This document shows, in pieces, positions 55,397-64,000 of a stretch of 64,000 nt of DNA. A program made the translations under genes and the position numbers. Source of the stretch: Caballeronia mineralivorans PML1(12) (GTDB lineage Bacteria > Pseudomonadota > Gammaproteobacteria > Burkholderiales > Burkholderiaceae). Each line of letters starts with the position of its first letter. Within the stretch, counting starts at the first letter, position 1. The notes under the pieces were generated by a model. The model was not told where the DNA came from. It did not search any database and was given only the letters and a program-made list of their open reading frames with translations. The stretch covers positions 62,001 through 126,000 of the forward strand of contig NZ_AEJF01000085.1 in NCBI RefSeq assembly GCF_001028175.1, read 5' to 3'.

Positions 55397-56347
55397 TCAG
55401 AACGGCGAGTTCGGATAGTAGAACTGTTTGGCGTTCTCCTTCGTGATCAACACCGAAGGAATAATGGTCGTAGCCGGCAAATTCTCTCCCTTCAAACGCG
55501 CTTCGGCGGTGAGCTTGATGGCGTCGTAGATGAACTTGGGCGAGTACGAAACATCCGCCTGGACCAGCTTGTCGCCGTCCATGATCCGCTTGACCGCCTC
55601 CTTCGATCCCGCGCCGCCGAAGACCTGCTTGATGTCCGTACGCTTCGCCTGATCGATGGCCTTCAGCACGCCGATCATCATGTCGTCGTCGGCCGCCCAA
55701 ACTGCATCGATATGCTTGAAGCGCGTGAGGTAATCCTGCATCACCTTGAACGCATCGTCGCGATTCCAGTTGGCGTATTTCGCGTCGAGGACCTTCATGT
55801 CGGGATGCTGCTTGATCACCGATTCAAACGCGGCCCAGCGTTCGTTATCAAGCGTGGTCGGGATGCCGCGCAACGCGACAATATCGCCTTTGCCGTCCAT
55901 CGTCTTCGCCAGATACTCCGCCGGCAACTTGCCGAATGCGGTGTTGTCGCCCGCTACGTACGCGTCTTGCGCGCTCGTATCAGTCAGCCCGCGATCCACC
56001 ACCGTCACGTACACGCCCTTCTTCTTGACCTGCGCCACCGGCTGCGTCAGCGACGCCGATTCGAACGGGAAAATCACCAGCGCGTTGATCTTGTTCACCG
56101 TCACAAGATCCTGCAACTGGTTGGCTTGTTCCGGCGCGCCGCCCGCCGTCTTGATGATGATCTTCAGGTCGGGATGCGCCTTTTCGAGTTCTTTTTTAGC
56201 CTCGTTGGCCCACCACACAATGCCGCCGGTAAAGCCATGCGTGGCGGTTGGAATCGCTACGCCGAGCGTGACTTTATCGGCGGCGATAGCCGAGACGGCG
56301 CTCGCCGCCAACGTTAATGCGCCGAGTGCGCGAAGAATGTTTTTCAT
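55397..56347 (-). CDS. Sugar ABC transporter periplasmic binding protein
   Basis: This 316-residue protein has a signal peptide ([19 protein letters not shown]) and a type I periplasmic-binding fold: [20 protein letters not shown], then [34 protein letters not shown] and [17 protein letters not shown], like the ribose/xylose group. It delivers sugar to the permease encoded 63 bp upstream. GGAGACACAGC precedes ATG. Confidence 0.93.
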   Translation of the reverse strand: MKNILRALGALTLAASAVSAIAADKVTLGVAIPTATHGFTGGIVWWANEAKKELEKAHPDLKIIIKTAGGAPEQANQLQDLVTVNKINALVIFPFESASLTQPVAQVKKKGVYVTVVDRGLTDTSAQDAYVAGDNTAFGKLPAEYLAKTMDGKGDIVALRGIPTTLDNERWAAFESVIKQHPDMKVLDAKYANWNRDDAFKVMQDYLTRFKHIDAVWAADDDMMIGVLKAIDQAKRTDIKQVFGGAGSKEAVKRIMDGDKLVQADVSYSPKFIYDAIKLTAEARLKGENLPATTIIPSVLITKENAKQFYYPNSPF

Positions 56348-56410
56348 GCTGTGTCTCCATTGTTATGACGGGCGCCCGACAGTATTTCGAGGGCACGGTT
56401 CGAACACACT

Positions 56411-57427
56411 TCAACGACGTCCACGCTGCAAAAACGCTACGAAGATAATCACGGCGCCCTGCACTGCCGCATTGAGATACACGCTGATAATGCTGGTGAG
56501 ATTCAAGATGTTTGCTATCACCGACAACAAAATCGCGCCGATCACCGTGCCGATCACACGCCCTTCCCCACCCCTGAGCGCGGTCCCGCCAACGACCACC
56601 GCCGCGATCGCTTCAAGCTCCCATAGCAGGCCGGTAGTAGGCGTTGCAGATCCGAGGCGCGGCACGTACAGCACCGTTGCAACACCCACGCAAAGCCCGA
56701 GCAGCACGTACGTGACGATCTTCACGGTATCCACGCGAATAGCCGCATAACGCGCCACCTGTTCATTCGAGCCGATGGCCTGCACATGCCGCCCGAACAC
56801 CGTGCGATTCAGCACGACCACACCGCCCGCCGCGACGATGAGAAACACCCAGATAGGCACAGGTATGCCGAAGAGACTCGCGTAATACACGGGGCCATAG
56901 AGATCGGACAAATTGTTGTCGAGCGTCAGCGCGCCACCGTCTGCGAGCCAGGTCAGCACTGCACGAAAAATTCCGAGCGTCCCCAGTGTCACGATGAATG
57001 GTTCTATGCGTCCCTTGGTCACGAGCAGGCCATGAGCCCAACCGAAAAGACCTCCTAAAACAAGGGCTAAAACGATCCCGATCGCGATGATGGCGAGTGG
57101 CGCGAAAGTAAATCCGCCCATGCCGTGCGCGAGCGCATTCATGATCCAGATCATGCTGCCCGCGATCAGCGCGGCCATCGACCCGACCGACAAATCGATG
57201 CCGCCCGAGATGATCACGAAGGTCATCCCCACCGAGATGATGCCGATGAAGGAGGTTCGCGTGAGAACGTTCATCGCGTTGTCGAAGGTGGCGAAATCCG
57301 GGTTCAGCAGCGTGCCGCCAATGCACAGCGCGACCAGCCCGAGCAGTGGCCCGACGCCGTGCAGCCGCCGCGCGAAACCGCCTAAGCGGCTCGATCCTTC
57401 AACGCCTTCAGTGTGTGCCGGTCGCAT
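56411..57427 (-). CDS. Sugar ABC transporter permease (RbsC type)
   Basis: This 338-residue inner membrane protein has about ten hydrophobic segments and the family signature [19 protein letters not shown] near residue 70, plus the EAA-like loop [23 protein letters not shown] polar N-terminal extension of about 20 residues precedes the first helix. It overlaps the end of the ATPase gene by 20 bp. Confidence 0.93.
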   Translation of the reverse strand: MRPAHTEGVEGSSRLGGFARRLHGVGPLLGLVALCIGGTLLNPDFATFDNAMNVLTRTSFIGIISVGMTFVIISGGIDLSVGSMAALIAGSMIWIMNALAHGMGGFTFAPLAIIAIGIVLALVLGGLFGWAHGLLVTKGRIEPFIVTLGTLGIFRAVLTWLADGGALTLDNNLSDLYGPVYYASLFGIPVPIWVFLIVAAGGVVVLNRTVFGRHVQAIGSNEQVARYAAIRVDTVKIVTYVLLGLCVGVATVLYVPRLGSATPTTGLLWELEAIAAVVVGGTALRGGEGRVIGTVIGAILLSVIANILNLTSIISVYLNAAVQGAVIIFVAFLQRGRR

Positions 57428-58900
57428 GCGCGATCAACCTCTCTTCAGTCAGATGGTTTTCGCCGAGCGTGGCGACTAGCTGGCCTCCGCGCATCACCGC
57501 CACGCGATGGCACAGGCCGATCAGCTCAATCAGTTCTGATGAAATGACGATCACCGCACGGCCTTCGGCTGCAAGCGCGTGGATCAGGAAATAGATGTCA
57601 CGTTTTGCACCGACGTCGACACCGCGAGTGGGTTCGTCGAGGACCACCACACGCGGGTCGGGATGCAGGAACTTGGCGAGCGCGAGCTTTTGCTGGTTGC
57701 CGCCCGATAACATCCGCGCGCGGCTCGCCAGATTGCCGGTGCGGATACCGAAGTCGCCGACCGCCTTTTTCAGCGCATCGCGTTCCGCTTGAGCGTCGAG
57801 TAGTGGATGCGCGTAGCGTTCGAGCGTCATCATCGTGAGGTTGTCTTTCAAGGCCATGTCGACGTGAAGGCCGCGCCCCTTCCGGTCCTCGCTCAAGTAA
57901 GTGATGCCGTGTTTCATCGCGTCACGGGGATTGCGCGGGTTGATGTGCTCGCCGTCGAGCGTAATGCGTCCCGCAGTGCGTGGCCGCAGGCCGATTAAGC
58001 CCTCGAAGAGTTCCGTGCGCCCCGCACCCACGAGTCCCGCGAAGCCGAACACTTCGCCCGCCCGCACCGAGAAACTCACGTTCTCGGCCCAGCCCGGCAC
58101 GTAGGCGTTATCGACCTTGAACGCGACGCGAGCGTCGGCGGCAAGCGCGGGTTTGTCGGGGAACATGTCGGACACTTCGCGCCCAACCATCAGGTTCGCC
58201 ATCTGCTGGCGCGTGGTCGCCGCAGTGGGCCCGCGTGCGACGAAGCGGCCGTCGCGCATCACGATGATCTCGTCGGTTACGCGCTCGACTTCGTCTAGCT
58301 TGTGCGAGATATAAACGATGGTCACGCCGTCTTCTTTCAACCGCGCCATCAAGGCGAACAGACGTTGCGTTTCAGCGGGCGTAAGCGTGGCTGTCGGCTC
58401 GTCCATGATCAGCAGGCGTGCATCGCGCAGCATCGCCTTGGCGATTTCAACGAGCTGTTTTTCCGCGACAATCAGGTCGCGTCGCGCACTCTTGTATCCG
58501 GGTGCTTGTGCAGGCCAACATCGGCGAGACGCGCGCTTGCCGCTTCGCGCATGGCGGGTTCATCGAGGAAGAGACCGCGCCGCTTTTCATGACCGAGAAA
58601 CATGTTCTGCACGATGCTCAAATGATCCGCGAGGTTCAGTTCCTGATGGATCAGCACAATGCCCTTGGCTTCGGCATCGCGGGAACTGTCGAAGGTCTTG
58701 AGCACGCCGTCGATGGACACCGTGCCCGCCGTCGGGCGTTCATAGCCGGCCAGGATCTTCATCAGCGTCGACTTGCCCGCGCCGTTCTCGCCAAGCAGCC
58801 CGTAGATGCGCCCGGGGACGAGATCGAAGCTCACGCCATGCAGCACGCGAACCGGTCCGAACTGTTTTTCGATGTTATCGAAGCTGACGGCCAGGCTCAT
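57408..58900 (-). pseudogene. Sugar ABC transporter ATPase (RbsA type) disrupted by 5-bp duplication
   Basis: The N-terminal part (58900-58472) has Walker A GENGAGKST and runs through VLIHQELNLADHLSIVQNMF to HPDTRVRDAT, then stops. The rest, in another frame, continues LIVAEKQLVEIAKAM and MLRDARLLIMDEPTATLT through the second ABC domain (GLVGAGRTELFEGL, MLSGGNQQKLALAKFLHPDP) to 57408. The junction contains GCGAC twice in tandem (58476-58485 on the plus strand as GTCGCGTCGC). Removing one copy restores RVRDLIVAEKQ and a normal protein of about 495 residues. As written, the transporter would lack a working ATPase. Sequencing error is the main alternative. Confidence 0.88.
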
Positions 58901-58902
58901 GA

Positions 58903-59922
58903 TCACGCGCTCCTTCGTATCATCAGCTTGTGCGGCAGGAGCACGCCGGGCACATGCGCGTTCGGTTCGCGCAGGCGTTTGAGCAGCAGGCGCGCGGCCG
59001 TTTCTCCGAGTTCGCGCATGGGTTGGGCAACCGTGGTGAGCGGTGGATCGATTTGCGCGGCGACGGCGATATCGTCGAAACCCATCACCGCCATGTCGTC
59101 CGGCACGCGCAGGCCCGCGCCGCGCAGGCCGTTGATCACGCCGATGGCGAGCGTGTCGGATACGGCGAACACTGCCGTTGGCCGGTTACGGCGCAGACGT
59201 GTCAGCTTGCGTGCGGCGCTTTCGCCGGCTGCGTAATCGAGGGTATCGAGATCAATGTGCCAGGCAGGATCGGCGTCGACACCGGCTGCGCTCAGCGCAT
59301 CGCGATACCCTTCTGCGCGCTGGCGGCTATATAAATATCCGTGGCCCGAATTGATCAGCGCGATTTTCCGGTGGCCCCGGCTGAGCAAGTGGCGTACGGC
59401 GTCGCCGGCGGCTTGAAAGTTATCTATGCCTACGTACGGCACGCCCGCCGCGGGGTCGAATTCGCAGCACGCGACCCAGGGCAACGTGGCCGCTTCTTCG
59501 GCGAGTGCTTGTTGGACGGCGGCGGGATCGAGGCAGATTGCGCCGTCGGCGCGGCGGCCGCGGAGTAGATCGAAGTAACTGCGTTCGCGGCCGGGGTCGG
59601 CGCCGGTATCGCATAGCAGCATGAAATAGCCGTTCTGGCGGGCGACGCTGTCGATGCCGCGCACGATGGCCGCGTAGAACGGATTGCCGAAGTCGGGGAC
59701 CATGGTGAGCAACATGCGGCTTTCCGCAGTGCGCAAATTGCGGGCGAGTTCATTGACGCGATAGCCGCTGGCCGCGACTGCCGCGAGAACCTTGTCGCGG
59801 GTTGGTTCGCGGACATTGGTGTGACCGTTGAGGACGCGGGACACTGTGGCGACGGAGACGCCCGCTTTCAACGCGACGTCGGAGATCGAGATTTCATCGG
59901 CGGTGCGAAACGAATCTGTCAT
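58903..59922 (-). CDS. LacI-family repressor of the sugar ABC operon
   Basis: This 339-residue regulator has the LacI HTH (ISDVALKAGVSVATVSRVLNG) at residues 12-32, a hinge helix (YRVNELARNLRTAES), and a sugar-binding core with PDFGNPFYAAIVRGID and FAVSDTLAIGVINGLRGAGL. It is the first gene of the operon, ending 2 bp before the ATPase start, so it is autoregulated with the transporter. A perfect 18-bp palindrome lies 22 bp upstream of ATG 59922. Confidence 0.92.
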   Translation of the reverse strand: MTDSFRTADEISISDVALKAGVSVATVSRVLNGHTNVREPTRDKVLAAVAASGYRVNELARNLRTAESRMLLTMVPDFGNPFYAAIVRGIDSVARQNGYFMLLCDTGADPGRERSYFDLLRGRRADGAICLDPAAVQQALAEEAATLPWVACCEFDPAAGVPYVGIDNFQAAGDAVRHLLSRGHRKIALINSGHGYLYSRQRAEGYRDALSAAGVDADPAWHIDLDTLDYAAGESAARKLTRLRRNRPTAVFAVSDTLAIGVINGLRGAGLRVPDDMAVMGFDDIAVAAQIDPPLTTVAQPMRELGETAARLLLKRLREPNAHVPGVLLPHKLMIRRSA

Positions 59923-59944
59923 TTGTTTCAACCCGCTGCCCGCG

Positions 59945-59962
59945 AATGTAATGGATTACATT
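59945..59962. promoter_or_regulatory. LacI-type operator
   Basis: AATGTAATGGATTACATT is a nearly perfect 18-bp palindrome (8-bp arms around GG), the size and shape of LacI-family operators, directly upstream of the repressor gene. The 160 bp beyond it, to 60123, hold no supported gene. Confidence 0.75.
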
Positions 59963-60123
59963 ATTGAAGTGAGCGCGGGGCGTTTGCGATAGGGACAAAC
60001 GCGGAGGGGGCGTTCGCCCACTACTCAGCGCCGCGCGAAATCCCTGCCCGAGCGCGAACGAAACCGAAAAGAGCGCATACTATCCCCCCTTCCCCCAGCG
60101 CGACCCAACACCGCGCGCCCTTA

Positions 60124-60827
60124 ATGCCCGGTTACCTGACCAAGCAACAAACATCGCCGTCGCGGGCGTCGACGACCTGATCATCCGCTCGCTGCTAGAC
60201 CTTCAGCAATTCTCCGATCCCACCGGCGACGCCGAACGAATCGGCATCTCTTCGGCCATGTGGCCGCTGTTCGGCATGCTGTGGCCGTCCGGCGCACACC
60301 TCGCCGCACGCCTCGCCTTACGGCCAGTCCTGGTCGGTGAACGAATTCTCGAAATCGGCTGCGGACTGGCGCTGGCAAGTCTCGTCGGACACCGGCGCGG
60401 TGCAGATGTGACCGCCAGCGATTGTCATCCATTGACCGCGGACTTCCTGAAAGAAAACCTGCGCCTGAACCATCTGCCGCCCATGAAATACCGGCACGGC
60501 AACTGGTCCATCCCCGAGCTCGAAGACACACTGAAAGACGAAGCAGGACGCCATATCGTCGACGGTCGCTTCGACCTGATCATGGGCAGCGACCTGCTCT
60601 ATGAACGCGATGCCAACGCGACGCTCGCGGCGTTCATCGGACTGCATGCATCGTCCACAGCCGAGGTCTGGATCGTAGACCCCGACCGGGGTAATCGTGC
60701 CGCGTTCAACCGCCAAATGGGCGAACGCGGTTTTCAAATGCGCGAGGAACGGCTGGATCGCATCGCCTTCGACGATACCGCCGCATATAAAGGCCGCCTG
60801 CTGATCTATCGTTTCAACGACGCATGA
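60124..60827 (+). pseudogene. Class I SAM methyltransferase with frame-shifted N-terminus
   Basis: From about 60155 one frame encodes NIAVAGVDDLIIRSLLDLQQ, FSDPTGDAERIGISSAMWPL, the SAM loop ILEIGCGLALASLVGHRRGA, FDLIMGSDLLYERD and a C-terminal RLLIYRF, a methyltransferase of the nicotinamide N-methyltransferase-like/EEF1A-lysine type. That frame has no ATG, GTG or TTG before ATG 60258, which lies inside conserved sequence. An ATG at 60124 in another frame encodes MPGYLTKQQT, the expected N-terminus. One inserted or two deleted bases near 60150 would join them. If 60258 is really used, the protein would be 189 residues and lack its N-terminal part. Confidence 0.7.
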
Positions 60828-60845
60828 AGCCGCAAGCGCACTGAA

Positions 60846-62657
60846 TCACCCAAACGTGAACGCATACGCCTCGACACCGGGGTCCAGGAATTCAATGGTG
60901 AAGGTGCGATCCTTTACGTCACCTGTCTGGCGCACCAGCTGATATAAGCGCTGCTCAGTCACCGTGCCGGTGCCGTCGGCCTTCACATCCGTACCGTGCG
61001 CGTCGCCCGGCGCAGCGCCGTCTATGCTGACGCGAAACCTCACCGGCTTGTTGTCCTTTCCAGGTCCCAGCACGAGATGCAGGTCGCGTGCATGAAATCG
61101 ATACACAATGGTCCCCGTCGATGCCGCGAGCGTCGCTTGCTCCGCGCCCACTTTCCATGCACCCGCAAGGCCCCAGTTGTTGAGCGCGAGTTGCGCCGGT
61201 GCGGCATACGCGTGAACCCGGTCATGCGGCTCGCCTCCCCGACCAGCAAAGTTCTCGGCGCGTTCGTAGCCCACATAGGTTTCCGGTGACAGCATGTCGG
61301 TGTTATCGGCGGCCATTTGCACGCCCTTTGCCGAGGTGTCGCTGACCATCGCCGCGGCGCTCGCGTGACCGGCTTCTGCCAATAACTGCTGGATCACCTG
61401 TTCCGAATGCGCATAGTCGCCTTCGCCAAAGTGGTGGAAGCGAATCTGCCCCTTGGCATCGACGAAATAATGCGCCGGCCAGTACTGGTTGCCGAACGCA
61501 CGCCAGATGGCGTAGTTGTTATCGATCGCAACCGGATAGTCGATACCGAGATCGTGCGTCGCCCGCTTGACGTTGTCCACGTTGCGCTCAAATGCAAACT
61601 CCGGTGCGTGCACGCCGATCACCACTAGCCCTTGATCGCGATACTTCTGCGCCCACGCTTTCACGTAAGGCAGCGAGCGCAAACAGTTGATGCACGAGTA
61701 AGTCCAGAAGTCGACGAGCACCACCTTGCCACGCAGATCCTGTGCCGTCAGCGGCGACGAATTGAGCCACTGAATGGCGCCGGACAGCGGCGGCAATTCG
61801 CCTTCCACGGGCAGCGGCGCCTCGACGCTCGCAGCTGCACGCATCATCGCGGGTGCGGCGGCGGCATCGGTTGCCGTGGTGGTCTGGGCAGGCGTGGCCG
61901 CGTCATTGTTCACCGGCTTCGCAGGCATCGAACCGCCTGAAAGACGGTCCACCAGTTTCTGTTCGATGCCACCCGTTGCAACCGTCGATACACGCGCCAG
62001 CACGCCGGTGTCCAGTCCCAATGAGATCGCGACAACACCCAGCAACATCGCAGCGCCAATACCCCGGCGAATCCACTCGCCCGCGCCAAGCGAGCGTTTC
62101 ATCGCGGCAAACACGCGGCCGCCGATCAGCAAGGCCACCGCCAGCGATGTCGCTGCACCGACCGCGTAAGCGACCAGCAGTAGCGTCGTGCCGACGCTTG
62201 CGCCGCGCAGTGCTGCACCCGTCAGCACGAGGCCGAGAATCGGGCCGGCGCACGGCGCCCACAGCAAACCGGTGGCAATACCCAGCAGAAACGATGAGCT
62301 CGCGCGCACTTGTTGTCCGTCGGCTTGGGCAAATTCGGAGAGCCGGTTGCCGGCGCTGACCAGCGGGCGCATCAGGCGCTCGGCGAAGCTAGGCAACAGC
62401 AAGGTCAGGCCGAAGATGCCCAGCAAGGCGACAGCAAGCCAGCGGCCATACTGGTTCGCTTGCGTCACCCAGCCGCCACCTACCGCGGCGAGCGTCGCGA
62501 CTACCGCGAAGGTGATGGCCATGCCGGCAAGCAGAGGCAGGCCGCTACGCACGAACGGTTGATCCGCCCGCGAGAACACGAAGGGGAGCACAGGCAGGAT
62601 GCAGGGGCTCAGGATGGTGAGCGCGCCGCCAAGATAAGCCAGGACGATGAGTAACAT
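60846..62657 (-). CDS. DipZ: CcdA-type transmembrane domain fused to thioredoxin domain
   Basis: This 603-residue protein carries electrons across the inner membrane. Residues 1-230 form the CcdA domain with its two cysteines in LSPCILPVLPFV and LLWAPCAGPILG. An Ala/Thr linker follows, then a TlpA-like thioredoxin domain with WTYSCINCLRSLPYVKAW (redox CINC) near residues 320-335. The last 140 residues are a beta-rich DipZ C-terminal domain with an LVLGPGKDNKPVRFRVSIDG core. Electrons from cytoplasmic thioredoxin would reach periplasmic substrates. The MsrB gene 37 bp upstream on the same strand is a plausible recipient. Confidence 0.9.
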   Translation of the reverse strand: MLLIVLAYLGGALTILSPCILPVLPFVFSRADQPFVRSGLPLLAGMAITFAVVATLAAVGGGWVTQANQYGRWLAVALLGIFGLTLLLPSFAERLMRPLVSAGNRLSEFAQADGQQVRASSSFLLGIATGLLWAPCAGPILGLVLTGAALRGASVGTTLLLVAYAVGAATSLAVALLIGGRVFAAMKRSLGAGEWIRRGIGAAMLLGVVAISLGLDTGVLARVSTVATGGIEQKLVDRLSGGSMPAKPVNNDAATPAQTTTATDAAAAPAMMRAAASVEAPLPVEGELPPLSGAIQWLNSSPLTAQDLRGKVVLVDFWTYSCINCLRSLPYVKAWAQKYRDQGLVVIGVHAPEFAFERNVDNVKRATHDLGIDYPVAIDNNYAIWRAFGNQYWPAHYFVDAKGQIRFHHFGEGDYAHSEQVIQQLLAEAGHASAAAMVSDTSAKGVQMAADNTDMLSPETYVGYERAENFAGRGGEPHDRVHAYAAPAQLALNNWGLAGAWKVGAEQATLAASTGTIVYRFHARDLHLVLGPGKDNKPVRFRVSIDGAAPGDAHGTDVKADGTGTVTEQRLYQLVRQTGDVKDRTFTIEFLDPGVEAYAFTFG

Positions 62658-62694
62658 GAGCGTGAGGTTTCTTAGGGGTTTTAGCTTCGCGTAT

Positions 62695-63210
62695 TTAGAC
62701 CGCGGCAGGTTTGAAAGTCATCGCCAGACCGTTCATGCAATAACGCAGTCCGGTAGGTTTGGGGCCGTCATCGAAGACATGACCGAGGTGGCCGCCGCAT
62801 CGCCGGCAATGCACCTCCGTGCGCGATACGCCGAAAGACAAGTCCTCGTGCGTGCCGACCGCGTGGTCGAGCGGCGCCCAGAAGCTGGGCCAGCCGGTAT
62901 GGCTGTCGAACTTCGTGCGCGACGAAAAGAGGTCGAGCTGGCAACCAGCGCACGCAAACGTGCCACTGCGATGTTCATCGTTCAAAGGGCTGCTGTAGGG
63001 ACGTTCAGTGCCTTCGTGCCGCAACACGTTGTACTGCGCGGGAGTCAACATGCGACGCCACTCGCCATCGGGATGAACGACTTCGAACGATTCATCGGCC
63101 TTGCCGCTGCTTGGCCCGGTCGCGCCTGACACGCGCCGTTGATTGAACGTGGCAAACGTTGCTGCGGCCAGGACGCTTCCTGCTAATAGAAACTGGCGCC
63201 GGGTGTGCAT
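62695..63210 (-). CDS. msrB: Secreted peptide-methionine (R)-S-oxide reductase MsrB
   Basis: This 171-residue MsrB reduces methionine-R-sulfoxide in proteins. It starts MHTRRQFLLAGSVLAAATFA, a twin-arginine-type signal (TRRQFLLAG), so the enzyme is probably exported. Zinc cysteines are CAGC and CRRC; the catalytic cysteine is in RYCMNGLAM. HVFDDGPKPTGLR is the family signature. AGGAGC precedes ATG. It is directly followed by dipZ, suggesting that DipZ recycles it in the periplasm. Confidence 0.92.
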   Translation of the reverse strand: MHTRRQFLLAGSVLAAATFATFNQRRVSGATGPSSGKADESFEVVHPDGEWRRMLTPAQYNVLRHEGTERPYSSPLNDEHRSGTFACAGCQLDLFSSRTKFDSHTGWPSFWAPLDHAVGTHEDLSFGVSRTEVHCRRCGGHLGHVFDDGPKPTGLRYCMNGLAMTFKPAAV

Positions 63211-63809
63211 GATGTGCTCCTGAACAAAACTAGCTCTTTTAGGAATGCCTTACTTTGTACGGGCGGCTTCCGGGTCGCTGCAGTGAACCGCGATTTTGCA
63301 TCTGCATGTGCATCTGGATAGGCAAACACTTCGATCACAGCTTTAATCCGTCGGAGCGTGAAAATCGTGAGGAATATCGAAGTTGTGTGGCCTATTTCAA
63401 CCGGGTCTTGAATGCGGCGAGGTTTTAGCACCGCCAACGTTCTCTGCGCGTCTGTTAGCTAGTTCGTCTTGGGGCCGCGGCGGGTTACACGTGGTTAGTC
63501 AAATTCCCTGATCGGCATTCGGATGCGTGTCCATGAACGCCCGTATCGTATTGTTTTCGCCGCTATATTTATTGAAATATAGCGTAACGCGGTTGACATC
63601 GACTTGACATGCTTAGGGCGCGGACACCATCAAACCCGATGGATCTGGTGGCGCGCTTTGGCGGCAAGGAAAGAGACGATGCCCCGAACAGGGCATCGGT
63701 AATAGACGCAAGTCGTGGCGACTTCAAGAGGCTTCAGCAGCTTGTACAGCGAATCCCATACCCCGGCACCAGGAAACGCTTCACGTGCCCTTGAGCACTG
63801 AGGCCCCCC
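63211..63809. other. Intergenic stretch with no confident gene
   Basis: These 599 bp hold the msrB promoter side and several short frames. A plus-strand frame at 63609-63794 (61 codons, RLQQLVQRIPYPGTRKRF near the end) starts beside two TTGACA boxes (63593 and 63604), but has no clear ribosome site or recognised family, so it is not called. GATGCCC-N6-GGGCATC inside it forms a small hairpin. Confidence 0.5.
63561..63584. promoter_or_regulatory. AT-rich perfect dyad next to TTGACA boxes
   Basis: CGCTATATTT-N4-AAATATAGCG is a perfect 10-bp inverted repeat in otherwise GC-rich DNA, 9 bp before TTGACA. It could be an operator for an unidentified gene or a small hairpin. Confidence 0.5.
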
Positions 63810-64000
63810 TCACCGCACCATATACCCGCGATCTGTCATGCATTCGCTATACGAGCGCCAGTACTGGACCATCGGTGGCTCGGGCGGAGGCAGCGCGGGC
63901 ATCGGGGCATCGGCGGAAGTCGAACTCGCGTGCGCGGCAGCGCGAGCGTCTGCAGCCACGCCGGGCGTCGGGGTTCCTGACGTTGCCACCATCGATGCCG
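63810..64000 (-). CDS. C-terminal end of an unknown protein, cut off by window edge
   Basis: The minus-strand frame is open from 63810 to the window end. It encodes an Ala/Pro/Thr-rich stretch followed by PPMVQYWRSYSECMTDRGYMVR at the C-terminus. A Cys-Met-x2-(K/R)GY ending is common in small proline-rich lipoproteins and periplasmic proteins of proteobacteria. ATG 63992 may be internal. Confidence 0.5.
   Translation of the reverse strand, partial: ASMVATSGTPTPGVAADARAAAHASSTSADAPMPALPPPEPPMVQYWRSYSECMTDRGYMVR

Noticed and set aside
60049..60072. Possible end of the 35-kb inverted repeat (CGAGCGCGAACGAAA)
   Set aside because: Only about 13 bases resemble the repeat terminus and nothing of the arm follows; too short to call.

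Overview
The window is high-GC proteobacterial DNA. The Gram-negative porin, the combined NasT/NasS plus sigma-54 nitrate control, the split ChrA pair, the Anbu operon and the overall gene style point to Burkholderiaceae, most likely Caballeronia or Paraburkholderia. This is judged from protein character only; no search was run. I saw no rRNA, tRNA, CRISPR array, integrase or complete insertion sequence.

Layout. 1-2.4 kb: the 3' end of a metal-dependent amidohydrolase and an MFS carrier. 2.4-14.2 kb: a complete assimilatory nitrate island. A minus-strand operon carries the nitrate transporter, nirB, nirD and a nitrate reductase fused to a CysJ-like flavoprotein. Divergent from it is the siroheme methyltransferase gene cobA, followed by nasT (ANTAR antiterminator) and nasS (cytosolic nitrate sensor). 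The 615-bp gap between transporter and cobA holds two sigma-54-type promoters. Each is followed by a leader with an AACGA(C/U) hexaloop hairpin, a second hairpin and an intrinsic terminator that opens with the same 17-mer. Both arms of the island therefore look like NasT antitermination targets. 14.4-17.8 kb: a YihY-family membrane protein and a porin. 17.8-22.2 kb: the four-gene Anbu operon (circularly permuted ATP-grasp, alpha-E protein, transglutaminase, Anbu protease). 22.2-25.0 kb: a decayed stretch with transporter, phospholipase D and endonuclease/phosphatase remnants around an intact HU-like gene.

25-35 kb: LysE exporter, small proteins, a MocR regulator divergent from an omega-amino acid transaminase, an ArsR regulator divergent from a DHA2 exporter with a clear palindromic operator, a DNA glycosylase, a beta-propeller lipoprotein and an alpha/beta hydrolase. 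35.4-36.2 kb: an 0.8-kb imperfect inverted-repeat element; part of its arm also occurs at 22.7 kb. 36-43.8 kb: LysR plus two SDR genes, folE, serine acetyltransferase and small unknowns. 43.8-52.4 kb: a sugar-acid catabolic group (SMP-30 lactonase, ketoglutarate semialdehyde dehydrogenase, hydroxypyruvate isomerase), a thioredoxin, a ChrA pair, a PanE-like reductase, a GIY-YIG-like protein and gnd.

52.5-60.8 kb: a DUF4365 gene with a broken partner; a LacI-controlled sugar ABC operon whose ATPase gene is split by a 5-bp tandem duplication; a methyltransferase with a shifted N-terminus. 60.8-64 kb: DipZ and a Tat-type MsrB, probably an envelope redox-repair pair, then the edge of an unknown gene. 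At least three reading-frame lesions fall between 53.2 and 60.2 kb, which means either real decay or sequence errors.
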